Part shown: piece after piece, positions 9,001-16,810 of the stretch
Layout of the letters: each line of letters starts with the position of its first letter
Position numbering within the stretch: the first letter of the stretch is position 1
NCBI RefSeq assembly: GCF_017639205.1
Contig: NZ_CP071139.1
Span: 4,284,001 to 4,348,000, forward strand
Direction: 5' to 3'
DNA: 64,000 nucleotides
Source: Streptomyces nojiriensis
GTDB lineage: Bacteria; Actinomycetota; Actinomycetes; Streptomycetales; Streptomycetaceae
The notes under the pieces: generated by a model
Told to the model about the DNA's origin: nothing
The model's database searches: none
Seen by the model: the letters and a program-made list of their open reading frames with translations, nothing else
Program-made: the position numbers and the translations under genes

Positions 9001-10485
9001 TCACCGGGCCTGGGGCTGGGGCCGGAGCGGGGGCAGGAACGGGGTCGGGGTCGGTGTGGGGGTCGGGGTCGGGCTCGCGGTCGAGGGCGAGGGCGGGGTC
9101 GCGCCCTTATCGGTGGTGCTGGCCTTTTCCAGGAGCTCTGCGTAGGGCGTCTCCGCCGTGGAGCCGCGCACATACGTGAGGCCGTACCGTTCAGCGGCTT
9201 CTTCGTTCCTTCTGGGGTGGAGGGGGTCGTAGGAGATCCGTGCGTTCGGTGGCGACACATCCACGATGACGTGCGGATTCCTACCGCCCAACCTCCACAG
9301 GGTGATGCGCTGTGGGCCGCGGGTCACGTTCAGGACTTCGCTGCTGTTCGAGATAGGGGTCCGGTATCTGTACTCCGCATTGGCCGGATCCCCCGGCTGG
9401 CAGTCATCCTTGAGCGTCTTCCCCGACGTCAGGGAGCGCTCGTAGTCCGCGGTCATCTTCATTCGGTCTTTCCTGATCACGTACACCTCGGTCCGGGCCC
9501 TGACCGCTTCGTACTTGTGAGGAACCGCACCGTCTATCTCAATGACCGCATCCTGGGCAACCTCTTCCCCCGGACTCAGTACGCGGCCGACCGGCGAGAC
9601 GAACTCTCCATCGTAAATCAAGTCGGCTGCGGCAGGCTTGGCGTCGAACCGGCTACTCGCAGGCACGCCATGGACCCAGTAGATGCTGCCGAGGACGTAG
9701 ACCGGCACCTGGCCGGCGTTCTTCACGAAAAGATGGACCGTCACATACACCCGCTGCGACCCCTTTTCCATGTTCGATTCCTTGAACTCGGCCCCACTCT
9801 GGATCAACGGCATCGTCACAAAGGGAAGATAGATCTGCGAATATGCAAGGTTGGCGGTGGCGAGAAGGGTGGAAATTATCAACCCGATCGCGACTTTCCT
9901 GGGAACGCGGAGACCCTTCCACGCCCCGCATTTGACAAGTCCGTACAGGGCCACCGAGGACCAGACAGCGAGGGCTATCCCGACCTCGGTGTAACCGGTG
10001 AACCGCTCGCCGATCTGCAGCAGGAGCAGGACGACGCTGCAGAGGAGGGAGATCGCGACTCCGACCAGAACGACCACTCCCGAGTAGCGCCATCGACGCT
10101 TGGTCCAGTAGTCGATGGCGGCCAGGGCGGCCAACGCCTCCACCACGGCCACGGCGAGGATGGTGAGTCCCGCGATCCGTCCGGCGTACGTGAGGGCATC
10201 GCCGCTGTCCGACATTCCGATCCGGAAGAGCGGACATGCCGTCGCGAGGAGGCCGACGACCATGAAGAAGCAAATGGTTCGCCGCACCCACGCCACGTCC
10301 GGCCAGACGGTGTGGTCTCCGCCGAGCCAGTGGATCTCGTGCCCCGGTTCCACACCGGCACGATCCAGGATTTTTCGGAGTTCCTTGAGGGATCCGGCCT
10401 TGCCGACCCGCCTGCCGCCCACCGAAACCGGCCGCAAGCCGAGTTCTCCAGGCGGCCCCACGGACACCTCGGGCGTGTTCGCCAT
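9001..10485 (-). CDS. Five-helix membrane protein of unknown function
   Basis: A 494-residue protein I do not recognise. A cytoplasmic N-terminal region (1-67) contains ELRKILDRAGVEPGHEIHWLGGD. Five membrane helices follow, at roughly residues 68-90, 100-125, 132-158, 163-182 and 190-212. The remaining ~270 residues form a probable extracytoplasmic domain with paired strands (VYVTVHLFVKNAGQVPVYVLG) and a C-terminal Pro-Thr repeat tail. Base composition is lower in GC than its neighbours (many A/T third positions around 9400-9850), which suggests recent acquisition. The start ATG 10485 is chosen because upstream codons read as low-complexity sequence. Confidence 0.65.
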   Translation of the reverse strand: MANTPEVSVGPPGELGLRPVSVGGRRVGKAGSLKELRKILDRAGVEPGHEIHWLGGDHTVWPDVAWVRRTICFFMVVGLLATACPLFRIGMSDSGDALTYAGRIAGLTILAVAVVEALAALAAIDYWTKRRWRYSGVVVLVGVAISLLCSVVLLLLQIGERFTGYTEVGIALAVWSSVALYGLVKCGAWKGLRVPRKVAIGLIISTLLATANLAYSQIYLPFVTMPLIQSGAEFKESNMEKGSQRVYVTVHLFVKNAGQVPVYVLGSIYWVHGVPASSRFDAKPAAADLIYDGEFVSPVGRVLSPGEEVAQDAVIEIDGAVPHKYEAVRARTEVYVIRKDRMKMTADYERSLTSGKTLKDDCQPGDPANAEYRYRTPISNSSEVLNVTRGPQRITLWRLGGRNPHVIVDVSPPNARISYDPLHPRRNEEAAERYGLTYVRGSTAETPYAELLEKASTTDKGATPPSPSTASPTPTPTPTPTPFLPPLRPQPQAR

Positions 10486-10635
10486 AACACCAGCCTGCCG
10501 CTCGACCGCGAGCGGCGCCCCTCGAGCGCCTCCTTGTGCGCCCCTTTGTGCGCCCCCCACCAGGGTGCGCCGGACCCGCCGCAGAGGGAGGCTGGTGTTG
10601 ACGTATTGGTGTTGCTCGACCCCCGGAGGAGTCCC

Positions 10636-10836
10636 ATGCGTGCTCGAATTCTCGCGGTCACCGCCGCCCTCGTACTGGCCGCCTTCGGCGCCACGATCTC
10701 CGTTGCACAGGGCGCCGTACCGACCGTCCCCGGACCGACGTGCGAGTCCCACCAGGGAACCGTGGAGTACGACTCCGCCACTGGCATCTACAACTGCGTG
10801 GGCGGCTATTACGACGGCGAACGCATCACCAGCTGA
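10636..10836 (+). CDS. Small secreted Cys-pair peptide
   Basis: A 66-residue protein with a clear signal peptide (MRARILAVTAALVLAAFGA, cleavage near AQGA-VP). The mature part of about 40 residues contains just two cysteines (CESHQGTVEYDSATGIYNC), so one disulfide-bonded loop is likely. A strong GGAGGA ribosome site lies 6 bases before the ATG. It is divergent from the five-helix membrane protein. Function is unknown; small exported peptides of this kind are common in Streptomyces. Confidence 0.7.
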   Translation: MRARILAVTAALVLAAFGATISVAQGAVPTVPGPTCESHQGTVEYDSATGIYNCVGGYYDGERITS

Positions 10837-10843
10837 ATACGCC

Positions 10844-11488
10844 TCAGCCCGCGGCAGTACGCAAGAACCGCACCAGGTCGTCGACCTCGTAGCCGAGCTT
10901 CGGCCCGCGCTCGGCGGCCATCAGCAGCAGCTGGCCCACGATCTCCGCACCCCAGCCGTCCGTACCGTCCTCGGACCACTCCCACAGCTTCTCGATGCCG
11001 AGGTCTGACATGAGCAGCCCGTACTCCGTCCGGACCTCCCGGCAGGTCTCGGCGACGGCATCCAGCAGCCGCGCCCCCGGCCGTTCGCAGCGCAGCCCGA
11101 AGTACCCGCCGACGTACTCGACGACGCACCCCTGCGGCGGCCGCGCCTCGATGCGCTCGTAGCTCGGCGGCTCCCCCACCGGGCAGTGGATCAGCGTGAA
11201 CCGCTGCCACCCCGGCGGCGGAGGCGGCTTGGGCCGCCATGCGGTCAGCCCGAAGGCCTCCTGCACCAGCGCGGTCGCCTCGTCCGCCGTGTCGGCCGTC
11301 CGCGCCTCCCGCCGGTCCCCGTCGTCCCCGACGGCCGTCCAGAGCCCGCCGCCCTCGTCGCTCTGCACCCGCACGGACAGTCCCATGCCGCCACGCCTCC
11401 ACGCGCCACTGGCGAGGGCCGCCTCCAGCCCCCGCAGCTTCCAGCCGAGTTCGAAGGCGAAGTTCACCGCCTCCACGGACTCACTCAC
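10844..11488 (-). CDS. Hypothetical protein, tied to small gene upstream
   Basis: A 214-residue soluble protein starting at GTG 11488 (MSESVEAVNFAFELGWKLRGLE). The start overlaps the stop of the 73-residue gene by four bases (GTGA), so the two are translationally coupled. It has a Pro-rich linker (RPKPPPPPGWQR, about residues 86-97) separating an N-terminal basic/acidic part from a C-terminal part with LWEWSEDGTDGWGAEIV. No domain is recognised. It lies next to an Scr1-type regulator/DUF397 pair. Confidence 0.6.
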   Translation of the reverse strand: MSESVEAVNFAFELGWKLRGLEAALASGAWRRGGMGLSVRVQSDEGGGLWTAVGDDGDRREARTADTADEATALVQEAFGLTAWRPKPPPPPGWQRFTLIHCPVGEPPSYERIEARPPQGCVVEYVGGYFGLRCERPGARLLDAVAETCREVRTEYGLLMSDLGIEKLWEWSEDGTDGWGAEIVGQLLLMAAERGPKLGYEVDDLVRFLRTAAG

Positions 11489-11706
11489 GCGCCCGCCGCC
11501 CGCTCGTGCAGGACGGCGGCCAGCCGCAGCGCGGTGTCCAGGTTGCAGCGGCCGAGGTCGACCAGCGGCAGGCCGTACGTACCGGCGGCCGAGACCCGGT
11601 CCACGTCCAGCGAGGGGAACAGCACACCGACCCCGGCGAGCGATTCCCGCAGCTGCTGGACGGCCTCCTCGGCCGCCCGCATGCGCTCCTGTGGGGAGAG
11701 CACCAT
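11485..11706 (-). CDS. Small hypothetical helical protein
   Basis: A 73-residue protein, ATG 11706, preceded by AGGTGA. The first half is a likely helix (RMRAAEEAVQQLRESLAGVGV) and the second half contains LGRCNLDTALRLAAVLHERA. Family not recognised. The stop overlaps the next gene start by four bases. It is transcribed divergently from the XRE regulator at 11823 with 116 bases between, and an inverted repeat lies in that gap. Confidence 0.6.
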   Translation of the reverse strand: MVLSPQERMRAAEEAVQQLRESLAGVGVLFPSLDVDRVSAAGTYGLPLVDLGRCNLDTALRLAAVLHERAAGA

Positions 11707-11720
11707 GACATGTCACCTTT

Positions 11721-11755
11721 CCACTCTGAGTATCCAACTTCTTCACACAGAGTGG
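11721..11755. promoter_or_regulatory. Inverted repeat, candidate operator
   Basis: CCACTCTG at 11721-11728 and its exact complement CAGAGTGG at 11748-11755, 19 bases apart, lie in the divergent promoter between the 73-residue gene and the XRE regulator. The adjacent helix-turn-helix regulator is the obvious candidate binder; this is inference from position and symmetry only. Confidence 0.4.
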
Positions 11756-11822
11756 CGACGCGCTCACTAGCCTTTCAAGTGCGGACCCCGCAACAACCGC
11801 ACATGTTGCTCAGGGAGTTGCC

Positions 11823-12659
11823 ATGGCACGAAAGAACCTCGATCCCTCCTCCTCACCCCGCGCCCTCCTGGGCGCGGAGCTGCGCGTAGCGCGCGAACGC
11901 GCGGGCATGAGCCAGGCCGAACTCGGCGAACGGCTCTTCGTCAGCGGCACGTTCATCGGCCAGCTCGAAGCCGGCACGCGCCGGATGCACCTCGAATACG
12001 CCAAACAGATCGACGAGATCCTCGGCACGGACGGCTTCTTCGCGCGCAACTGCGTGGCAGCGGCCGAGTCGAAGTACCCGGACCACTTCGCGGAGGCGGC
12101 CGAAGCCGAGGCTCGGGCGACCGCCATCCGGGAGTACGCACCACTGACCATCCCCGGATTGCTCCAGACGGAGGCGTACGCGCGCGCTGTCTGCCGCGCA
12201 TACCAGCCGACGGCACCGGAGCGGGTGATCGACGAACTGGTTACGAACCGTCTGGACCGTGCCGCACTGCTCGCCGAGCCAACAACTCCACTGTTGTGGT
12301 GCGTGTTCGGCGAGGCCGTGCTGCGGTGCGAGGTGGGAGGTCCAGGGGTGATGGCAGAGGCCTTGAAGCACATCACCGCACTGATCCGAGCACACCGGAT
12401 CATCGTCCAGGTCATTCCGTTCCGAGCGGGAGCACACGCCGCCATGGGCGGCTCACTTCAGCTGTTGGCATCCGACGATGGTCCGACACTCGCCTACGTT
12501 CAAGGCAACGGAACGGGTCAGCTGTTCGACGATCCAGCCACGGTCTCTCGGCACTCCCTGACCTACGATCTCCTCACGGCCAGTGCGCTGTCGCCCGCAC
12601 AATCCCTGGCCTTGATCGAGTCCGTAGTGGAGGGGTACGAACGTGAAGCAGCAGCCTGA
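11823..12659 (+). CDS. XRE regulator with DUF5753 domain (Scr1-type)
   Basis: A 278-residue regulator. The N-terminal helix-turn-helix (about residues 15-70) reads LRVARERAGMSQAELGERLFVSGTFIGQLEAGTRR in two pieces. The C-terminal ~190 residues, beginning IREYAPLTIPGLLQTEAYARAV and including FRAGAHAAMGGSLQLL, form the DUF5753 domain that defines the Streptomyces regulators paired with DUF397 proteins. Such pairs behave like regulator-anti-regulator or antitoxin-toxin modules. AGGGAG lies 5 bases before the ATG. The DUF397 gene overlaps its end by 17 bases. Confidence 0.88.
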   Translation: MARKNLDPSSSPRALLGAELRVARERAGMSQAELGERLFVSGTFIGQLEAGTRRMHLEYAKQIDEILGTDGFFARNCVAAAESKYPDHFAEAAEAEARATAIREYAPLTIPGLLQTEAYARAVCRAYQPTAPERVIDELVTNRLDRAALLAEPTTPLLWCVFGEAVLRCEVGGPGVMAEALKHITALIRAHRIIVQVIPFRAGAHAAMGGSLQLLASDDGPTLAYVQGNGTGQLFDDPATVSRHSLTYDLLTASALSPAQSLALIESVVEGYEREAAA

Positions 12660-12897
12660 CTACGACCTGTCGATGGCCATCTGGCACAAGTCCAGTTACA
12701 GCGACGGTAGTGGAGGCAGCTGTGTGGAGATGGCCACCTGGCGGAAGTCCACTCACAGCGGCGGTGACGGCGGCAACTGCCTGGAAGTGGCCGACGGGCA
12801 CCCCGGCCTCGTCCCCGTGAGGGACTCCAAGCAGCCCGAAGGCCCGCACGTGGTGTTCCACGCGCAGGCCTGGGCCCGGTTCGTCGGGTCGCTCTGA
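12643..12897 (+). CDS. DUF397 protein with duplicated N-terminal motif
   Basis: An 84-residue protein starting at GTG 12643 with GGAGG upstream inside the preceding gene. The DUF397 motif appears twice: WHKSSYSDGSGGSCVEMA (residues 14-31) and WRKSTHSGGDGGNCLEVA (33-50), followed once by VPVRDSKQPEGP and a FHAQAWARFV ending. Usual members carry the motif once, so this copy has an internal tandem duplication of about 19 residues. DUF397 proteins are partners of the DUF5753 regulator encoded immediately upstream. Confidence 0.88.
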   Translation: MKQQPDYDLSMAIWHKSSYSDGSGGSCVEMATWRKSTHSGGDGGNCLEVADGHPGLVPVRDSKQPEGPHVVFHAQAWARFVGSL

Positions 12898-12901
12898 GCG
12901 A

Positions 12902-14083
12902 TCAGAGACCGTCGGTGAACAGCAGCTTGTTCGGGCTGTCGTCGCTGAGGTTCTGGACGATGTCCTTCGTGGACACCTCGTCCAGGAAGTCCGACACCTC
13001 CGCCGGCAGCGCGTTCGGGTGCTCCGACTTGTAGAGCGCGGCCACACCGGTGACGTGCGGCGCGGCCATGGACGTACCGTCCAGGGCCACGCTGCCGCCG
13101 CCCAGACGCGCCGAGATGATGTCCTTGCCGGGGGCGTAGAGGTCCAGGCAGGTGCCCCAGTTCGAGAAGTCGGTCTCCTCGTCGAAGCGGTTCGTCGCGC
13201 CGACCGTCACCACGCGTGCGGCGGACGCGGGCGAGACCCGGCAGGCGTCGATGTTGTCGTTGCCCGCCGCGATGACCGGCAGGACGCCCCGGTCGGACAC
13301 GGCGGTCACGGCGTTGTTGACCGCTTCGAGCCGGCCGCCGCCCAGCGAGGCGTTCAGGACGGCCGGCTGCCGGATGTTGTTGGCCACCCAGTCGAAGCCC
13401 GCGATGATGCCCGACCAGGAGCCGCGGTTGTCACAGCCGAGGACCCGGACGCTGACCAGGCTCACCTTGCGCGCCACGCCGAAGGTCGTCCCGCCGACCG
13501 TGCCCGCGACGTGCGTGCCGTGGCCGTTGCAGTCCCCGCCGTTGCGGCCGTCCCCGATCGCGTCGAAGCCCGGCCGCGCACGGCCGCCGAAGTCGGGGTG
13601 CCGGAAGTCGATGCCGCTGTCGACGATGTACGCCGTCACGCCCTCGCCGCTGCGGTTGGCGCTGAAGTCGTTGTCCAGCGGCAGGAACCGCTGGTCGATG
13701 CGGTCCAGGCCCCAGGAGTTGGACGGCGACTTGGTCCTGACCCCCTTCGCGGGGGTCGGCGGCGCGGTCACCGTCGCGTCCTCCGTCACGGACGTCACAC
13801 CGACCGCCCCACGCACGGACTTCAGCTGCTCCGCCGTGAGGGACGCCGCGAAGCCGTTGATCGTCTTGGTGTAGGTGAACTTCGCCGCCAGGCCCAGTCG
13901 CTTCGCGAACGCCGCCGGGGCGACCTTCTTGTCGAGGGTGACGATGTAGCTGCCCGGGATGGCGTCCGCAGACGTGAGGAGCGGCGCCGGGGTCGGCTCC
14001 GGGGTGTCGGCGGAAGCCGCGCCGGCCGCGACGGGGGTCAGTGCGAGAAGGGCGGCGGCGGTCAGGGCTGCGAGCTGACGCAT
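12902..14083 (-). CDS. Secreted subtilisin-family (S8) protease, copy 1
   Basis: A 393-residue preproenzyme. Signal peptide about 1-25; inhibitor-I9 propeptide about 43-105 (GSYIVTLDKKVAP to VTEDATV); catalytic S8 domain about 118-370 with Asp155 (YIVDSGID), His188 (GHGTHVAG), oxyanion Asn275 (AAGN) and Ser338 (GTSMAAPHVTG). This is the proteinase K/aqualysin-like branch. The ATG at 14083 has AGGGAG 6 bases upstream. It forms a divergent pair with the stand-alone I9 gene at 14449, and the whole pair is repeated next door (14813-16751). Confidence 0.93.
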   Translation of the reverse strand: MRQLAALTAAALLALTPVAAGAASADTPEPTPAPLLTSADAIPGSYIVTLDKKVAPAAFAKRLGLAAKFTYTKTINGFAASLTAEQLKSVRGAVGVTSVTEDATVTAPPTPAKGVRTKSPSNSWGLDRIDQRFLPLDNDFSANRSGEGVTAYIVDSGIDFRHPDFGGRARPGFDAIGDGRNGGDCNGHGTHVAGTVGGTTFGVARKVSLVSVRVLGCDNRGSWSGIIAGFDWVANNIRQPAVLNASLGGGRLEAVNNAVTAVSDRGVLPVIAAGNDNIDACRVSPASAARVVTVGATNRFDEETDFSNWGTCLDLYAPGKDIISARLGGGSVALDGTSMAAPHVTGVAALYKSEHPNALPAEVSDFLDEVSTKDIVQNLSDDSPNKLLFTDGL

Positions 14084-14448
14084 GAAGGGAACTCCCTGGA
14101 GTGCGTGGTACATCGGCATGGAGGAGCCGCCCCCGCGGTCTGGAGTCCTCCGCGGGTGCGGCCCCCCTTTGCATCGGGCGCCGCCTCGGCGCGCCTTGAA
14201 CCATCGCCGCCACCTGGCCGATCATCCGTTCGCCGCGTCGACCTGCCGTGTCGGACACGCTGCAGAAAGGGTTAATCCCTTGTGCCGCCGGGGCTGCGGG
14301 CAGCTCCGGCTCGGGTGCGGAAACCCGTACGGGATTCACCCGTACGTCCGGCCCCCGGATCAGGGAGCGCGCGGCCGGTGCCCGCCGTGCACCCGCCACA
14401 CCCGAGGGCGTCGTTGACCGGCCCTGCCGCGCGTGATGGCCTCGGGCC
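14084..14448. other. Divergent promoter region of protease/I9 pair 1
   Basis: A 365-base gap with no gene. Its right end, from about 14405, is closely similar to 16330-16373 in front of the second I9 gene (shared GGGCGTCGTTGACCGGCC and GATGGCCTCGG blocks), so it was duplicated along with the genes. No clear Shine-Dalgarno sequence precedes the I9 start. Confidence 0.6.
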
Positions 14449-14790
14449 ATGCGCATCCGTCTGAGCCGGGCCCTGCCCGTGGCCGCCGCCGTACTGGCCG
14501 CCGTCGCCGCCCGGCCCGTCGCCGCGGCCACCGCCGACGTGCCGGGACCCGTACCGCCCGCGGCCCCCACCGCTGACCACGCCACGTACATCGTCACCGT
14601 GCGGGGGGACGCCGACCCGGCGGAGGTGGCCGAGCGGGTCGGCGCCACCCCGGTCCACGTCTACCGCACCGTGCTGCACGGCTTCTCCGCCCGGCTGAGC
14701 CCCGACCAGGTCGAGGCACTGCGCGCGATGCCGGACGTCGTGACCGTCGAGGAGGACAGCGGAGCCACCGGCTTCGGCACCGCCTTCTGA
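14449..14790 (+). CDS. Stand-alone secreted inhibitor I9 protein, copy 1
   Basis: A 113-residue protein with a signal peptide (about 1-27, ALPVAAAVLAAVAARPVAAA). The rest is a single inhibitor-I9 domain (about residues 44-102): ATYIVTVRGDADPAEVAERV, VYRTVLHGFSARLSPDQVEAL and DVVTVEED. This is the fold of subtilisin propeptides, but no protease domain follows; the frame stops 11 residues later. Free I9 proteins can act as trans-acting chaperones or inhibitors of S8 proteases. The divergent protease next to it is the obvious partner, though that protease keeps its own propeptide. Confidence 0.85.
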   Translation: MRIRLSRALPVAAAVLAAVAARPVAAATADVPGPVPPAAPTADHATYIVTVRGDADPAEVAERVGATPVHVYRTVLHGFSARLSPDQVEALRAMPDVVTVEEDSGATGFGTAF

Positions 14791-14812
14791 GGCCCGGGCT
14801 CCGGGTCCGGGA

Positions 14813-16006
14813 TCAGAGACCGCCGGTGTACAGCAGCTTGTTCGGGGAGGACGTGCTGACGCCGGTCAGCACGTCCTTGGTGGACTCCTCCTCGAGGAAC
14901 GCGGCGATCTCGGCGGGCTCGGCCGCCGGGTGCGCCTGCTTGTAGAGGACGGCGACACCGGCGGCGTGCGGCGCGGCCATGGACGTGCCGCTCAGGGCCA
15001 CGCTGCCGCCGCCGAGCTGGGCGGAGACGATGCCCTCGCCCGGTGCGTACACGGAGACGCACGCACCCCAGTTGGAGAAGGAGGTCTCCTCGTCATACTG
15101 GTTGCTCGCCGCGACCGTGAACACCTTCTCGCCGGATGCCGGCGAGACGGAGCACGCGTCCTTCGCGGAGTTGCCCGCCGCGACGACCGGCAGTACGCCC
15201 GCGTCGGTGACCGCGTTCGCGGCGCTGTTGACCGCGTCCGACCGCTCCCCGCCCAGGGAGGCGTTCAGCACCGCCGGCTGCTTGGCGTTCTTCGCCACCC
15301 AGTCCAGGCCCGCGATGATCCCCGACCACGTGCCCGTGCCGTCGCAGCCCAGGACGCGCACGCTGACCAGGCTCGCCTCCTTCGCGACCCCGTACGTCCG
15401 GCCCGCGACCGTGCCCGCGACGTGCGTGCCGTGGCCCTGGCAGTCCTGGCCGTCGCGGCCGTCGTCGACGGCGTCGAAGCCGAAGGCGGCACGGGTGGCG
15501 TCGGGCCCGCCGAACTCGGTGTGCCCGTAGTCGATGCCGGTGTCGAGGATGTACGCGGTCACCCCGGCGCCGTTGCCCTCGGCGGTGAAGCTGTCGTCCA
15601 GCGGCAGGTTCTTCTGGTCGATACGGTCCTGGCCCCACGAGTTGGACGGAGCCCGGGTGCCGGGGGCGGTGCTGGGCCTCGGCACGGACTGCACCGTCGC
15701 GTCCTCCTCGACCGACTTCACCCCCGGGCTGTTGCGGACGATCGTCAGCTGGGGCGGGGTCATCGGGACCGCGAAGCCGTTGATCGCCGAGGTGTAGACG
15801 AACGAGGGCTTCAGGCCCAGCTCCTGCGCGGCCTCGGCCGCGTCCACCCCCTTCTCCAGCGTCACGATGTACTTGCCGGGCACCGGGTTGGCGGCGGTCT
15901 TCAGCGGTGCCGGGGTCGGCTCCGGGGCCGCGGCCGAGGCCGTACCGGCCGCGACCGGGGGGACGGTGAGGAGGGCCGCGGCGGCCAGGCGTGCGAGCAG
16001 ACGCAT
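14813..16006 (-). CDS. Secreted subtilisin-family (S8) protease, copy 2
   Basis: A 397-residue paralogue of the protease at 12902, with the same layout: signal peptide about 1-25, I9 propeptide about 43-105, catalytic Asp155 (YILDTGID), His192 (GHGTHVAG), and Ser342 (GTSMAAPHAAG). Most of the catalytic domain is alignable by eye without gaps apart from a four-residue insertion before the His. It ends 22 bases from the stop of the first I9 gene. GGAAGGAACTCCCT-type sequence upstream of the ATG gives AGGGAG as ribosome site, the same as in copy 1. Confidence 0.93.
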   Translation of the reverse strand: MRLLARLAAAALLTVPPVAAGTASAAAPEPTPAPLKTAANPVPGKYIVTLEKGVDAAEAAQELGLKPSFVYTSAINGFAVPMTPPQLTIVRNSPGVKSVEEDATVQSVPRPSTAPGTRAPSNSWGQDRIDQKNLPLDDSFTAEGNGAGVTAYILDTGIDYGHTEFGGPDATRAAFGFDAVDDGRDGQDCQGHGTHVAGTVAGRTYGVAKEASLVSVRVLGCDGTGTWSGIIAGLDWVAKNAKQPAVLNASLGGERSDAVNSAANAVTDAGVLPVVAAGNSAKDACSVSPASGEKVFTVAASNQYDEETSFSNWGACVSVYAPGEGIVSAQLGGGSVALSGTSMAAPHAAGVAVLYKQAHPAAEPAEIAAFLEEESTKDVLTGVSTSSPNKLLYTGGL

Positions 16007-16373
16007 GGAAGGAACTCCCTGACGGGGTCGGAAGACGGCATGGGTCGAGCCGCCCTCGCGGCACCGGGTGCTCCTGCGGGGGCGGCCCTCGGCTCCATCG
16101 CTGCCACCTGTGTGCGGCTTGAACCCAACAACTCACCTGGTTGCCCGTGCGGCGCCCGCGTCGACGCGCCCGGTCGCGCGCGATGCAGAAAGGATTGTTC
16201 CGCTGTGCCGTACCGGTCGTGCCCGGTTCCGCACGGCCGTCGGCCCGCTCCGAAAGATCACCCGTTCGGCCCGCCCCCACATCAGGGGGCGCATGGCCGG
16301 TGCGCCGCTGCGTGCTCCCGCCACACCCGCGGGCGTCGTTGACCGGCCCCGCCGCCCGTGATGGCCTCGGGGC
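16007..16373. other. Divergent promoter region of protease/I9 pair 2
   Basis: A 367-base gap without a gene. It parallels 14084-14448 in length and in sequence near both ends, supporting duplication of the entire divergent module. Confidence 0.6.
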
Positions 16374-16751
16374 ATGCGCATCCGCTTGAAGCGAGCCCTG
16401 CCCGTGGCCGTCGCCGTACTGGCCGCCGTCGCCGCCCTGCCCGTCGGCGCGGCCACCGCCGGCGCGGCGGAACCCGTACCGCACACGGCTCCCGCCGCCG
16501 ACCACGCCACGTACATCGTCACCGTGCGGGAGGACAGCGACCCGGTCGAGGTGGCGGACCGGGTCGGTGCCACCCCGGTGCACGTCTACCGCAATGTCCT
16601 GCACGGCTTCTCCGCCCGGCTGAGCCCCGACCAGGTCGAGGCCCTCCAGGAGATGCCGGACGTCGAGACCGTCGAGGAGGACGGCCGGGCCACCGGCGAC
16701 GACGCCTTCGGCCACGTCCGGTACTGGAGTTGGGGGCCCTCGGGCGTGTGA
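16374..16751 (+). CDS. Stand-alone secreted inhibitor I9 protein, copy 2
   Basis: A 125-residue paralogue of the protein at 14449, with the same signal peptide style (LPVAVAVLAAVAALPVGAA) and I9 domain (ATYIVTVREDSDPVEVADRV, VYRNVLHGFSARLSPDQVEAL, DVETVEEDGRA). It has a longer C-terminal tail (GDDAFGHVRYWSWGPSGV) rich in aromatic residues that copy 1 lacks. As in copy 1, no catalytic domain follows. Likely a chaperone or inhibitor of the divergent protease at 14813. Confidence 0.85.
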   Translation: MRIRLKRALPVAVAVLAAVAALPVGAATAGAAEPVPHTAPAADHATYIVTVREDSDPVEVADRVGATPVHVYRNVLHGFSARLSPDQVEALQEMPDVETVEEDGRATGDDAFGHVRYWSWGPSGV

Positions 16752-16810
16752 CCGAGGGGCGGATCACGCCCTCGCCGGCACCGACACCTCCCGCGGCGCC
16801 GCCGGCACCG

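Noticed and set aside
11485..12897. Region as a classical toxin-antitoxin system
   Set aside because: DUF5753/DUF397 pairs are widespread regulator pairs; the two minus-strand genes next to them show no toxin fold, so no firm toxin call is made.
14272..14679. Minus-strand frame over the first I9 gene
   Set aside because: Shadow; the plus-strand I9 protein has a clear signal peptide, a conserved domain and a close paralogue.
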